A stretch of DNA of 64,000 nt from Gordionus sp. m RMFG-2023 (GCF_954871325.1 NC_088777.1:47469366-47533365), one strand, 5' to 3'; positions 1 through 11,465 are shown, numbered from the stretch's first letter. The notes: a model not told the origin generated them from the sequence alone. Program-made: numbers and translations.

Positions 1-371
1 TTAAATATCGGATCGGATCGGCACCGATATTTACCGTTTTAGAAAATATCCGATCGGGCCGATACCTGTAAAAACCCGATCCGACCTTTTTACTTTTCTT
101 TTTTTATGTTATGTATATTTATTTTACATAATTATAATTGTTTTTTTATCTATTATAATATAATTTCTTTTAATTATAATCTTAATTGTTGAAATAAAAA
201 AAATTAAATTAAATGCATAATTCGATTTTTTGCATAAAAAATATTGATTTCTAATTACATTTGGTTTAAAGGGGGGGGGGGTTAAAAATCAGTATAAATA
301 TCGGATTGGTTTTGAACCAATATCGGAAAATATCGGATTCGGTGAAAAATATGTGGATCGGCACAGCCCTA
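1..371. mobile_element. hAT-like MITE, cut by the window edge
   Basis: A repeat rich in GATCGG/CCGATA words, with inverted internal copies of the same words. Its right end reads CGGCACAGCCCTA, which reversed gives a TAGGGCTGTGCCG terminus of the kind found on hAT-derived miniature elements. It resembles the complete MITE at 6863-7100, which starts TAGGGATGTACCG. The left end is outside the window, so the target duplication cannot be checked. An 11-G run lies at 271-281. There is no coding capacity. Confidence 0.5.
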
Positions 372-475
372 AATATAACACTACAATTCCTTCCAGCGAA
401 CCAGGTTACCACTATTATGATTTTATTGATAGGAGGATGCCTCCTAAGTTAGAAATTTTGATAACGTTTTATCCT
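372..475 (+). pseudogene. Unidentified coding-like 3' fragment
   Basis: An open frame runs from the MITE end to a TAA at 473-475 and encodes about 34 codons that look like protein, including PSSEPGYHYYDFIDRR and PPKLEILITFYP. It has higher G+C than its surroundings, and an AATAAA follows immediately after the stop. It could be the last exon of a plus-strand gene that the MITE has cut off, or a stray duplicated exon. I do not recognise the family. It lies on the opposite strand to POLR3A, just below POLR3A exon 5, so it sits in a POLR3A intron if that gene continues past the window edge. Confidence 0.3.
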
Positions 476-952
476 TAAAATAAAATGATACGTGTATTGT
501 TATTTTTAATATAAATGCGTTTGTTAAATTATTATTAAATCATTTCCAAAAAAAATGTATCGAAAATATATCGGGACATAATTTAAAGTATCGTATCGAA
601 TACATTCGGGAAAAATGTATTTGTATCGGCGTGGGTAAGGATTTGTATCAATGCATTTGAAAAAAATATAGTTTACAATTCTTAAAAGTGATAATAAAGA
701 GATTTAAAAAAAATATTCAATCATGATACATAAACCTGAGCTCCATTTATAAAATGATTAAATGGCGTCTTATTAATATCATACAAAAAAAATATCGTAT
801 CATGTTAGGAAGTCTAAAAAATAATTGATGGAAACGTGCCTAAGAAATCGAGCTGACAAAAAAAAATCGATAATTAAGAATTCAATTAACAGTTTTATAA
901 ACTATATCATTATAGCATTTTTTTTCGAGAAAAAAAATTTGAACAAATTTAC

Positions 953-3900
953 GATAGGTTTGAAGTATTGGGTCAATTCTTTGTTCTCTTCCATGGCCTC
1001 GTCGTAAAATTGTGCTAGGTCCTTATTTGATTTCGTTTTAATGTCCTTGGGCGCAGTTTTATATTGTTCGTAAGATATTTTGAGCATACCGCATTTTTTG
1101 ACCTGACCTTTTATTTTATTGTAAAAAAATGATTGGCTATCGTTTATATTAAGGGTATGGGGCAGTCTGGTCCATAATACCCGGTAAGGGGCAGTCTGGG
1201 TAAAAACATTTCCAGGCCATGCCAGATAAATCGTGCGATATATTTGTGGACAAGGCCAAAGTTTAAAATTTTTTTATTAAAGCTGATCATGTCGTTTTCC
1301 TTCATAAAAACGGACAAGAACCGGAAATCCCGATAAAAATTTCCACGGACCAGTTGTGATCACGTGATTTCTAGTCTAAATATAAAGATCGCTGCATAGG
1401 ATCAGTTATTTACAGCCGACTCCTTACCGAAATTAAAAAAAAAGGTTTTAGCCCCTCTGTCCGGTCTTACTGGCCCTCACTAACCGCGAAAATTATATAC
1501 GCAAAGGGCCTAATTGGTATATTTATAAAAATTCGTAATCCTCTAAAAAAAAATTAAATAACAAAAATATTTTAAGAAAGAAATAAAATTAAAAAATGAG
1601 AAAAAAATAAACATGACATTTTTCAAAATTTAATATTTAACATGTCACGTTAACATTATTAAAATAAATCGACTTTATTTCTATTATAATTACGAATAAA
1701 AATTTGACACGTGTAGCGATTGGCCAAAAAAAGAAGAAGTAAAATACTGATTTGTTCAACATAACCAGAGGTCCCTTTTTAATATGATATCTAAATCTAA
1801 CCCTTCCCCTCCCCAAAGATGTTCTATAAATCGACCATCGCCCAATGACACGTAATAATACCTAGGCTGATGATGCATTATGCCGTTGAATGCGAAACAG
1901 CTGGCCCAGCCATTTTGGTAATAATTATTCTCATGTTAAAAACTACTATTAAATTGATAACTTGCTTCCTTATTATCTAGATTTAGATAATCGGACAATT
2001 CATTGATAAAGTTTGCGTCAAACATAGGAATAAATTGGCCTATCGTTTAAAATTTTTAATAATGATATGGGTAATTAAAATAGCGCTGTTTTCATTGGTG
2101 TACTTTTAATGAATGCGTCGTCAGTCTAGGTATTATTATATGTCATTGTCATAGCTATATTATTATAAGCTAGAAAAAGATTAGAATTGCCCTTTTTACC
2201 GTGCATTCACAGTTGGCGAGAATTCGCGACGAAGTGTACCTCGCAGCAAATCCGCGCTAACTGCTAATGCGGGATTAAGTGTTAGGCCACCTCATTGGAG
2301 AACCGCATTATTTTATTTAAATCAATAGTTTACCGTTATAGGTGTTACAGTGAGGGCACAGGTTGATTTTCTTGCAAACCTCGTTTATCTTTTTCCGTAA
2401 GGCCTTGCGTTGCAAATAGCTGATGTTAGGTTTCCTGAGAATGGTGTAGTAATGTTCTTTCTGACTTTCGGACAACAAAACTTTACCACAATTCTATTTA
2501 TTTTGTAATTTTTTTAAATAAGCAAAAAATATATATATAATAATTGGTATCTTTTCGAAGGAGTTTTGTGATTTTTAAATAGTCACTCTTCTTTATTTAA
2601 CATGTACTTATAATATAACTAAATCATCCCAAAAGTACTCAACTTTAATAGGTAAACGCGTTAAGTTCACGCTTTGCGTTATTTTGACGTTAACAAAACC
2701 ACGGCTGATTTTCCACAGCGATATTTTAATAGATAATGCCAAAATAGAAATAAATATTTTAAAAACGAATTCGTTATTATTTTTATCATCGCATTGCTAC
2801 ATGTTTTTTTTCAAATTTTATGATAGCGTTATCATCATAAACCCGCATTTACAGTTAGCGCGAATTCGCGGCGAATTATACAAAAATTAATGCATCGACT
2901 CGGAAAATGCGTATAAATAAGAAAAAAATCTAGTTTTTGTTTCTTGCTAATAGGCCATTTGGCGCAAGTCTACCTTAAATGCATTTTTTTTTACTAACCA
3001 ATTACAAAAATATCTGACAAATATAATGAGTCACATGTTTTTTACAAAAATAAGGTGAAAAAAAATATCTATAGATAATTGCATCTTACAGTTTTACTAT
3101 TTAAAGATTTGAAAAAGAGTAAATATCTTAGTGCACTAGAAGCGAAAAATCGAGGTTGGATCGGATCGTAAGTAGAATGTTTTCCCACAAATTAATGATA
3201 TATTTTTGTTAAAAATTGTCTTTAACCAATCAAAATCATTTTTTTTAAAAAATTTAGTAATAAATCTCTTATTTTTTGATTATAATTATATTTTATTTTA
3301 TATAAAAAAAATCAACATTTATAAATTTATTATTGTAAGATAAAACTGTAATAAAATTAATTACGGAAATCTATTGTTAGTTTTCAATATTTAAAATTTA
3401 CTAAAAAGGATATTTTATCTAAAAATTCAGAAATTTCAGACGTTCTTTCATAAATTGCTGTTAAATTAGTAATTTGTTGATCAATTTCTTTCAAATTTCT
3501 ATTTTTTCGCTGCACTGTAGATCCATTGTTAATCTGGATAATTTTAAGGTCGTTGTAGTGCTGATGATTTATTAAAAGTTTTATAAGAATGCACTGTTTT
3601 TCTCTTTAAGGCTTGATGAAACCCTTCCAAATGGTTATTGGTGCGGGGCCATCGTCTTTATATCTAAATAAAGATAAGAAAATTTTTTGAATTTATTAAT
3701 TATGTTTTTATACACCTTGTCCATATGCTATGGGAAAATATAGCATTATGGCTTAACCATGTCGTATCCATATACTCCATAAAATACAGGAGCGTGGAAT
3801 TTTCAGACGCCATAGTATAGCAATTTTGCTTTACCCGAGATATATCTTCCTCCTTACAAAAAGGGCAAGGTTGTCATGCGCCTCATGGATGGAACTTTTC

Positions 3901-6900
3901 ATGTAGCTCCTAGCTTGTTTTATCAACTATATACCTTATATGTTATGTACGAAGGTGTTTAGGTACCTCGTCTTATGCGCTGCTTCCGATAAAACAGGGG
4001 AAACATATAATTTATGTGCCAAACGCCAGATATCCTTTGAATTTAGCCAAACAGACTTTTAGACAGCTTCTGTATCAGCTTTCAGGTTTGTATTTCCTAA
4101 CATGATTTTAGATTCATGATTTATATTCTAATATGATTTTGTTTAGGATGTTTTTTTTCCATTATTCCCAAGCGTTATGGTGCAGATGTCAATCTTTTGG
4201 GTTGGTGAGCATGTACCTGACCCATTCCAATGTTCACAAAGTTGTGAGACCGATGACAACTTTGCCCTTTTGTAAGGAGGAAGATGTTTCTCGAGTTAGG
4301 CAAAATTGCTATGCGATGTCGTATGAAAATCCCATGCTCCTGAATTTTATGGAGTATATGGATACGACATGGCTAAACCATAATGCCATATTTCCCCATC
4401 GCATATGGACAATATATATAAAACATAATTAATAAATTCAAAATTTTTTCGTATCTTTATTTAGTGGCCCCCGTACCAATAACCATTTGGAAGGGTTTCA
4501 TCATGCCTTAAAGAGAAAGACTGAGCATGCTCATCCTAATATTTATATTCTTATAAAAATTTTAATAAATCAGCAACATTATAATGACCTTGAAATTATA
4601 CAAATTAACAATGGATCTACTGTGCAACGAAAAAATAGAAAATACGAACGAATTGATAAGAAAATTGCTAATTTAACCACAATTTATGAAAGAACATTTG
4701 ATATTTCTCAATTTTTAGATAAAATATCATTTTTAGTAAATTTTAAATATTAAAACTAATAATAGTTTTCAATATTTAAATTATATTATCGTTTTATCTT
4801 ACAATAATACATTGATATATCACTAATAAATTTATAAATGTTGATTATTTTTTTAACAAATAAAATATATTATCATCAAAAAATAAGATTTATTAGTAAA
4901 TTATTTTAAAAATGATTTTGATAGGTTATAGACATATTTTAAACAAAAATATATCATTAATTTATGGGATAAAGCAATTGTTAAAAAAAGTATGAATATT
5001 CTACTTATGATCTGATCCAACCTCAATTTTTCGCTTCTAGTGCAGTAAGATATTTATTGTTTTTCGAATATTTAACAAGTAAAAATGTAAGATGGAATTA
5101 TCTATAGATTTTTTTCATCATATTTTTGCAAAAGTCTAATATGACTCATTATATTTGTTAGATATTTTTGTGATTTATTAATAAAAAAATACATTTTAGC
5201 ACCAATATGGGAGATGATAGACTTACGCCAAATGGCGTATTAGCAAGAAATAAAAACTAAATTTTTTTTCTTATTTATACCCATTTTGCGAGTCAATAAA
5301 AAGTTACGAAGATGACAATAACAATGAGCACACTCGATATTCGAACATCGAGATTTGGACTATCAAGTATTTATTATCATCCCCGTTAGAGATCTAAAGA
5401 TGGGTCTTAAATCTACTAACCATAGATATTATTTGAGATATGACCTGGTATGTCTCATAAATTAGTATAGATTTAGAAAAACACAACACCCTCTACTCTA
5501 AATATTTTTTCCTTCCTACCCCATGGAAGCTCGCCTCATAAGCCTGAAATATATATGCAGGTAAATGGCTAATACACATTAGAGGTCTTCATTGGGCGGG
5601 TTTTTGGACTAAAAGCCCGCCCAATGTTTTAAAAAAAATTTAACCCGCCCAGCCCACAGTTTTTAAAAAAATATATACCCGCCCATTAATCTAAAATTTT
5701 TTACCTGCCCTCCCATTATTTATAAAAAAATTTTAACCCACGCCGGCTTATAAAATTTAATTATGGTCATTCTTTAATTTTTTTTTAAGCATCTAATAAA
5801 AATATTTCATTACTCCTCTACGAAAAGTTTATAAATTAGGAAATTAATATAGGTATAAAAATAATCAATGTAAATTATGGACAATTTATTTGATCAAATT
5901 GAATATTTATGGAAAAAAAATATAAATGTAAAATTTAATATTATATGTAATTATAATGCAAAAATAATAATGAATCGACATTTTCTGGATTCAAACACGT
6001 TCTTCTTTGTTCTAAAAATCTTCCAGCAATGCTAAATCCGCGTTCGGAAGAAGCACTAGTTGCAGGAATTGGCAATATTTTTCTTGCTAATCTTGATAGC
6101 TTTGGCAAATCTCTTTCTTCTCGTTTCCACCAAAGTAGGATATCCCAAATAGATCTTCAAATAAAAGTGAAACCAAATGCAGATTGCAAACCCAAAAAAA
6201 GGAAATTTTAAGAGAAAAGTTTTATTACATTCCCATAAAAGGAAATTTTTAATAGACAAAAATGTTTATTTATTCTAAGAAAAAAGTTTTATTGTTGTGT
6301 TTATTACATAATTTAGTTAGGTAAATGTTCTCCACTTAAAAAAATCGATTGGTACAATAAAAAAAGAAATAATGTTATAGTTCATTTAAACAATTTTTTT
6401 TTTTTTTAGTTTATTTTAAATTTCCTTAACCCGCCCACCGGGCCGAAACCCCGCTTAATGCAGTCCTCTAATACACACCCCATACATGTAGATTGTATCA
6501 AAGCTAGCATCTATTTGAACCCACAACTTTTAATATGAATTAAATAATAATGTGTTTTACATATTAACTAAATAAAACGTATGAAAAATTCATAAATCAT
6601 ATTTTTAATTCATATGCAAAACAATTATAAGAATATATAACAATTTTTGCAAATTAAATAATTTTATTTGTGAATAAATTTTAAAAAAAATGTACAAATA
6701 TTTTCTATCGAATCTGCACAACACTGTATAAAGGTATTATTTAAGATATTGATAATATACACCTAAATTCTAATAACATCATATTATGTAGGTAAATTAT
6801 ACATGGTATATTTTTCAATTATATATGTAATTAATACATATATATGTATGTAATATTTAAATTAGGGATGTACCGATATTTCGCCAATTTTAAAATATCG

Positions 6901-9900
6901 GAATGACATATGTTATGGTATAGTTAAATTATAGATATTATACTAATAAAAAGTATATTAAAAATTAAAACAATTGGTATCTTTACAGAATACAAAATTA
7001 GATATGATATCGGATCGGTAATCGGCCGATATCAATTTAATATAGGGAATATCGAGTGGGATCGGATCGGCCTATAAATAGTGGTATCTGTACACCCCTA
7101 ATTTAAATATAAGTTTATATATATTTAATTAATTTATATATATTTTATCTATTAATCTTTCTAAATATATATTTATATTATATGTTATTTCTTTAAATTT
7201 TTTAGAGGTAACATAAAGTGAGTATGTTTCGACTATTTTGATTAATGCGATAGACCTGAATCCAAAAAATATGATATGAATATAATAATTTTACATTAAT
7301 TTTGGTATAATTCGCCGCGAATTCGCGATAACTGTGAAAGCAGAGTAATGTTTTTTTGTAAATAACGCTGCTTTTCGCTTGAACATAACGCGTTTACTAT
7401 AAATGAGGCCTTAAACTTTAATATTATCGAAAGTTCTAGAACATTCCCGTGGATGATGATCTCCTTCGACTACCTAAAGATTTCGGTAGTTAAATCAATA
7501 CAAATATTACAATGATAAGTCTGAAACGCAATGCCAGAATATTGATGATATCATTGATTTGAGCAAAAAAAAATTTCTTATGATAGTGATAATATAGGAT
7601 TATTGCAATAAAACCAACAGCAAGAAAGATGTCAACTAGAGCTCTGCGAGAGACCCAAATATAGGTTATAGCTTTAAAATAGGCAAGGATCCTGGTTAAA
7701 AAATATAACTACTATTGGTCTTTTTTTAAAATGTCAAAATAACAATAATTAAATATTCTTATGGGATTAAATAAAATTGGCGCTAAGAAGGATTATTTTT
7801 TATAAATATCATGCACGTGCCATTATTTTCAATTTCCGGCCAAGTTAGATACAAGTCCTAGTCAGAACGAAACCGCTAGCAATCCAGCAAGATCTGCCCT
7901 GTCTGGCACAACAATAAAATTTTTAAAATTCGGTTCCAACCCAAATTAATACTTTTAATTATTAATATTTCAATAACAACTAAACGCAAATGCAAATGGA
8001 CATATAAAATAAACGTAAGCAATCTTAGTATCGGAAAGAAATAATAGCATCCAAGTTACTAAAAATCTTTTCATAAGGTAAAGAAAAAATGCATAAATTT
8101 TATTGACATCATAAGTTAGATTGAATTCCACGATAAATCGATCAAAAACAATATTTTTGGTCACCCAGTACTTAAAAACAAATGAAATATTATAGTCCAA
8201 ATCAATTAATTATCACAGTTTTTTAAACAGCAGTCTAAATGAGACCTTAGGTTATGAAAAACGAAATATTATTTAAATTCTTATTTAAATTATTGTTAAT
8301 AAACGGTATTGTTCCAGAGTGGAAGTAGAAAAATTTTATCGGAAATACATAGACAGTACATAATTTCCTTTTTTTAAAAAAAATTTATTATAGAAAATGT
8401 GATAAATAATTTAGATTTGGACTATATATTTATGGAGTCATTAGAGATTCTTAAAGCCAAGGTAGCACCTATATTGGACTTCGAGAGCCCAATAACTCAT
8501 TTAATCTAAAGCTATAAAATATTAATTTATATATATTTCTTAACTTATATAAGCAAAATTTAAATGATTTTAAAATAAATCAGCCACAGGTCATTTTGAC
8601 AAGAATGTTAATTAAATGAAAGTTTTCTTGATGTCAGCCCAAAAAAATTAATTATTTGATTTTGAAAAATAATGAACAAAATGAAAATTTTGGAATTAAG
8701 AAAATAAAATTTTATAAATTATAAAAAATAAATTAAATAAAGATTTGTTTATAATTTTGATTAAAAAAAGTTATAAAATTTTTGAATAAAAAGATTAAGT
8801 CTATTATAAATTAGTCTTAAAATCAAAATATTAAAATGAGTTCTGGTTTGCCTTATTCCAACTTTTGGTATAATTGAATAAGGCTAAAATAAGCCAATAT
8901 ACCTAATGTTTATTAAACAATATTTTTTTTAAAAAATTATCTTTTCTTTTTTAGACATTATTATTTGAGTTTATTTTATAGACATTTGTTTGCCGTGAAA
9001 TTATATCAAAGGCAACATTAGTTAATCACTTAATAAACTTTAGGAAAAACAATCAAAATAATTGCAGATCACTGTCTTTTTGAATTATTAATTTTAAATT
9101 ATTATTTATTAAGACTAATTTTTAATAGACTTAATTATGAACCTAAGATTACCAGTATATACACCAGTTTCTTAGTTTTTTCTAAAATCAAATTTAATAT
9201 TTAAATTTATTTTGTTTTTAATAAATAAATAAATAATTAAAAGAGGTAAATACAACCTATTTTTGCATTTTTACTCCTTACTGTATTGGGCAGTATGCTC
9301 AAATTTATCTTCTATTTTATAATCAATATAATATATTTTAGAATTAGAAACCGCTGGCAAAAAATCTTTCTCTATGTGTTGAACCAAAAATAACCCATTA
9401 ATAATTAAATTACTATAAAAATATGTGCAATTTATATTTGCATTAATGACTCAAGTTTAAATATTTAAAAAAATAGATGGTTCATGATTAAAGATTAATT
9501 AAATTGTATCTAGCTGGGATCAGGGATAAAAAAATGATTTGTGGGATTCTAATTTCAACCAATTATTATTTTTTTTATGTATAATATATTTGACACATTC
9601 TCAAATAAAGAAATAAGTGCACTGAAAAAAAAATTATATAAATATTTAAACAATATTTTATAAACAAAAAATTTAAACAATATTTTATAAATAAAAAATT
9701 GTGAAAAGCTTAAATCATGATTTGTATAAACCTCAGAAATGAAAACAATAGTTAAAACAGTTATATAATATCTCATCAAAGCATATAATCAAATATTATC
9801 CAAAATGCAAGCAAGACTTCAATTTAAAGAAAGATGCAAGATATCATGAATGCATAGTAAGAAACTCCCATAAATTAAATTAATATATTTATAATCATTA

Positions 9901-10333
9901 ATAATTTATTATTTAAAATTACTTTGCATATATTTTGTAAGATATTTATTATAAGACGAAAATATCCTATATGGAAGACAGGAAGTTCAAGTGATATAAA
10001 ACCAAAGTGACCAACACAATCAATTAAATTTTTTCCGCAGGTTTCACATTTAACATCTTTAGAGCTAACACCCTAAAGGAAAATAATATATTCTTTAATA
10101 AAATAAGATACCATTTTTGGATCAAGCACACCAAAATGATATGGTTTTCGTGTTCCAGGCTCATATAACACTTTACTAACTATTTCAGTTTGAGCTTCTC
10201 TAATAATATTTGCATCACTTTCAATACCGAATGATACTTTGTTACTATGATACAAAAAAATAATATTTATATTATATATTAATCCCTACATCTTAATAGC
10301 TCCGATGCAATCCCTGAATTGTTCTTTAACCAT
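953..10333 (-). CDS. POLR3A: RNA polymerase III largest subunit RPC1, 5' exons
   Basis: This encodes the N-terminal clamp region of RPC1, the catalytic largest subunit of RNA polymerase III, which makes tRNA and 5S rRNA in the nucleus. Five exons on the minus strand are in phase: 10333-10290, 10244-10112, 10072-9923, 2493-2334 and 1107-953, together 214 codons. The start [14 protein letters not shown] matches the family start MVKEQFR. Exon 2 has the conserved [13 protein letters not shown]...GVLD stretch. Exon 3 has the clamp zinc site [17 protein letters not shown]. Exon 4 begins NCGKVLLSE and ends in the second zinc site [15 protein letters not shown], which joins exon 5 [16 protein letters not shown]. 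Introns are 45, 39, 7429 and 1226 nt; the long ones are packed with transposons. Exon 6 and the catalytic NADFDGD region are not seen, so the gene either leaves the window or is a 5' fragment. Confidence 0.9.
1756..2039 (-). pseudogene. Unidentified coding-like segment in POLR3A intron 4
   Basis: One minus-strand frame encodes about 94 codons of protein-like sequence interrupted by a single in-frame TAA near the middle. The first half includes [20 protein letters not shown] and the second half [20 protein letters not shown] followed by [12 protein letters not shown] plausible acceptor (ACGATAG) precedes it at 2040. It is not part of POLR3A: exon 4 joins exon 5 in phase without it. The second half faintly recalls a WD-repeat blade, but I cannot assign a family. 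It is probably a decayed exon or the coding remnant of a mobile element. Confidence 0.35.
2640..2893 (+). repeat. GCGAATTCGCG repeat family, copy 1
   Basis: An interspersed repeat that shares AAACGCGTTAAGTTCACGC at one end and TTAGCGCGAATTCGCGGCG at the other with the inverted copy at 7296-7420. A partial copy of the GC-rich hairpin end lies at 2203-2250. The GAATTCGC core is self-complementary. No coding capacity is seen; the family is unknown. Confidence 0.5.
3430..3870 (-). pseudogene. MULE transposase C-terminal remnant, left arm
   Basis: Read on the minus strand, this repeats, in damaged form, the C-terminal part of the transposase found on the plus strand at 4260-4753: the GGAGGAAGATAT block, the EYMDTTWL-like block, the intron boundary, and the TKHLEGFH-type block followed by a helical tail. 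It has lost a short segment and its frame relative to the right arm. This inverted duplication of coding sequence is what makes the element palindromic. Confidence 0.55.
3879..4753 (+). pseudogene. MULE transposase remnant, centre to right arm
   Basis: A decayed transposase of the MULE type, the enzyme that cuts and moves Mutator-like elements. Visible in order are [20 protein letters not shown] (the DGTF catalytic block) near 3885, [26 protein letters not shown] near 4165, [16 protein letters not shown] near 4350, then after an apparent short intron ending TTTAG at 4463, [27 protein letters not shown] and a lysine-rich tail ending in a stop at 4753. Several frame breaks lie between the first and second blocks, so no complete protein can be made. 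The N-terminal zinc-finger region is absent. Confidence 0.7.
5580..6470. mobile_element. Internally deleted hAT transposon
   Basis: The ends are TAGAGGTCTTCATTGGGCGG on the left and, reversed, TAGAGGACTGCATTAAGCGG on the right, which fits the hAT terminal pattern. It is flanked by the 8-bp duplication ATACACAT/ATACACAC (5572-5579 and 6471-6478, one mismatch). Of the original transposase only the C-terminal dimerisation domain remains (5941-6150, minus). Sub-terminal GCCCGCCC motifs are repeated several times on the left side (5598-5730) and once on the right. It lies in POLR3A intron 3. Confidence 0.8.
5941..6150 (-). pseudogene. hAT transposase C-terminal dimerisation domain
   Basis: An open minus-strand frame of 69 codons ends in TAA. 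It begins [20 protein letters not shown] and contains the hAT dimerisation hallmark [19 protein letters not shown], followed by [20 protein letters not shown]. This is the last part of a hAT transposase, which normally holds the subunits together. There is no start codon, and the DDE catalytic part is missing because the element has lost its middle. The domain itself has no stop, which suggests the deletion is not very old. Confidence 0.8.
6863..7100. mobile_element. hAT MITE with perfect 8-bp target duplication
   Basis: A 238-bp element starts TAGGGATGTACCGATA and ends, reversed, TAGGGGTGTACAGATA. The duplication ATTTAAAT flanks it at 6855-6862 and 7101-7108. The interior repeats GATCGG and CGATAT words and encodes nothing. 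It is related to the truncated element at 1-371. Confidence 0.8.
7296..7420 (-). repeat. GCGAATTCGCG repeat family, copy 2
   Basis: This is in inverted orientation relative to the copy at 2640-2893 and shares TGGTATAATTCGCCGCGAAT, TCGCGATAACTGTGAAAGC and AACATAACGCGTTTACTATA with it or with the partial copy at 2203. It carries no coding sequence. Confidence 0.5.
7421..9270. other. AT-rich intron sequence with weak coding-like bits
   Basis: This lies inside POLR3A intron 3. There is no clear gene. Between 7450 and 7650, short plus-strand runs read like protein in shifting frames ([15 protein letters not shown], then [20 protein letters not shown]). At 8411-8509 one frame reads [19 protein letters not shown] and ends at a TAA. 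These may be decayed exons or transposon remnants; none can be assigned. Confidence 0.3.
9271..9450 (-). pseudogene. Unidentified 59-codon coding-like segment
   Basis: A minus-strand frame is open from a TGA at 9451-9453 to TAA at 9271-9273. It includes [20 protein letters not shown] and [20 protein letters not shown], which looks less random than the surrounding AT-rich DNA. There is no methionine, so it would have to be an exon or a remnant. It lies in POLR3A intron 3 on the same strand but matches nothing in POLR3A. Family unknown. Confidence 0.25.
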
Positions 10334-10365
10334 ATTTAAATTTAAATAAGGTTAAAAAAAAAAAC

Positions 10366-10482
10366 TTATAGTAGACTAAAATCAAATTGAGACATATTAT
10401 ATATGTCAATCATTGGCAACATCAAATCTGACCGATAGAATCTATTTGTTCCTATCTTTTCAATTAGGAGTGCAGAGCATCC
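10366..10482 (-). CDS. Terminal exon of an unidentified gene
   Basis: A strong acceptor (TTTTATTTTAG) is followed by 38 codons and a TAA at 10368-10366. The peptide includes CSALLIEKIGTNRFYRSDLM and PMIDIYNMSQFDFSLL, clearly protein-like but of a family I cannot name. The exon starts in phase 0. The POLR3A ATG follows on the same strand after only 32 bp, so this gene's 3' end and the POLR3A promoter must overlap, or the two genes are co-transcribed. Possible upstream exons near 10570-10680 (WQPLYKMETLSFADSRFY) did not fit in phase and are left open. Confidence 0.55.
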   Translation of the reverse strand, partial: GCSALLIEKIGTNRFYRSDLMLPMIDIYNMSQFDFSLL

Positions 10483-10879
10483 CTAAAATAAAAGAAAGCA
10501 CACAATATTTTTTCGACTTCATTTCAATATTATAAAATCACTTAATTTCTTAATATAGATAAAATTAACATATAGAATCTACTGTCTGCAAATGATAAAG
10601 TTTCCATCTTATAAAGAGGTTGCCAGGTAAATATTATTCTAAATCCCCCTTTCCGAACCTTAGACAAGCTAATTACTAAACAAAAACACTAATTAAAGTG
10701 TTTTCAAAAAAATTATTTATAAAATATATTGAAAATTTTAAAAGATCATTTTCTTCATAAATCCGGAAAAGCATTATTTTAATAATATGGTCCTGTTATT
10801 GCATTTTTAGATAAATAAAGTATTTTGAATCAGAAAAATATTTTCTTTTCCTTTATATTATTAATTTTTCTTAAAAGAA

Positions 10880-11085
10880 TGAGTCATCAAAGGCTCGACC
10901 AGTTTTTAAACGGCTCGATTTGAGCCAATTTAAAAATGGTTAATATTTTAGCTAGGAATATATTGCCTTGGCCTCGAAATTTTGCTAATAGATTTCCAAA
11001 CATTTATTGAGTTAATCTATTTAAAAATCAGCTTAAATCTAGCCGTTAAACAATCGACTAATAAGTGTCGTGCCTCTACAACGAC
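10880..11085. mobile_element. Degenerate hAT-like MITE
   Basis: Inverted halves: the left has CTCGACCAGTTTTTAAACGG followed by CTCGATTTGAGCC, and the right, reversed, has GTCGATTGTTTAACGG followed by CTAGATTTAAGCTG. The right terminus reversed reads TAGAGGCACGACAC, a hAT-like end. The left terminus is eroded and no target duplication was confirmed. Confidence 0.45.
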
Positions 11086-11306
11086 TATAGTTATTAAGGA
11101 GATATCTCACAAAAGAGAAACCGTTATTACTAGCGTTTAAATCATATCAATATAAAAGATATACTCTAAATAAAAAGAAAGATAACTCAAAGACTAATTT
11201 ATTAAACTTTATCTTAACTATCTTTAAAATGAATGCATCGAACAACAACAAAAATAGAGTATCTTAAGGTACCTTTAAATAAAATATAATTGTTAGGAGG
11301 AGGTCT

Positions 11307-11465
11307 ATGATCAGGTTCCTCCCGTTGCGATTTTTCAGATACACTCTAAATGACAATAATAACGGAGGAGTGAGCCGATTCCTGACTTATGGACTATGGC
11401 ATGTCATAAGACCTGGAATTTACAAGATTTTTTTAATTGACAAAAAAAAATTTGTAATTTTATGA
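11307..11465 (+). other. Unassigned 52-codon open frame
   Basis: The frame starts at ATG 11307 and ends at TGA 11463-11465. The first two thirds are richer in G+C than the flanks and include RFLPLRFFRYTLNDNNNGG and LTYGLWHVIRPGIYK; the tail is lysine/isoleucine-rich as expected of random AT-rich DNA. It may be a conserved fragment of a repeat rather than a gene. No family recognised. Confidence 0.15.

Larger units (their letters stand above)
2895..5297. mobile_element. Palindromic Mutator-like (MULE) element
   Basis: The two halves are imperfect inverted repeats for more than 1 kb. The left end GACTCGGAAAATGCGTATAA matches the reverse complement of the right end (GACTCGCAAAATGGGTATAA). Both arms then carry CCATTTGGCG, AAATATCTTA and GCACTAGAAGCGAAAAAT in the same order. 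Coding remnants of a MULE transposase lie in both arms, facing outwards from a centre near 3.9-4.1 kb. It sits in POLR3A intron 3. No convincing 9-bp target duplication was found next to the outermost matching bases, so the termini are approximate. Confidence 0.7.

Noticed and set aside
7970-8200. 76-codon hydrophobic frame on the minus strand
   Set aside because: Composition is what random AT-rich DNA gives (Phe, Tyr, Ile, Leu runs); no motif, no splice context.
10560-10690. Penultimate exon of the gene ending at 10366
   Set aside because: A protein-like stretch exists, but none of the available donor sites brings it into phase 0 with the last exon, so it was not included in the model.
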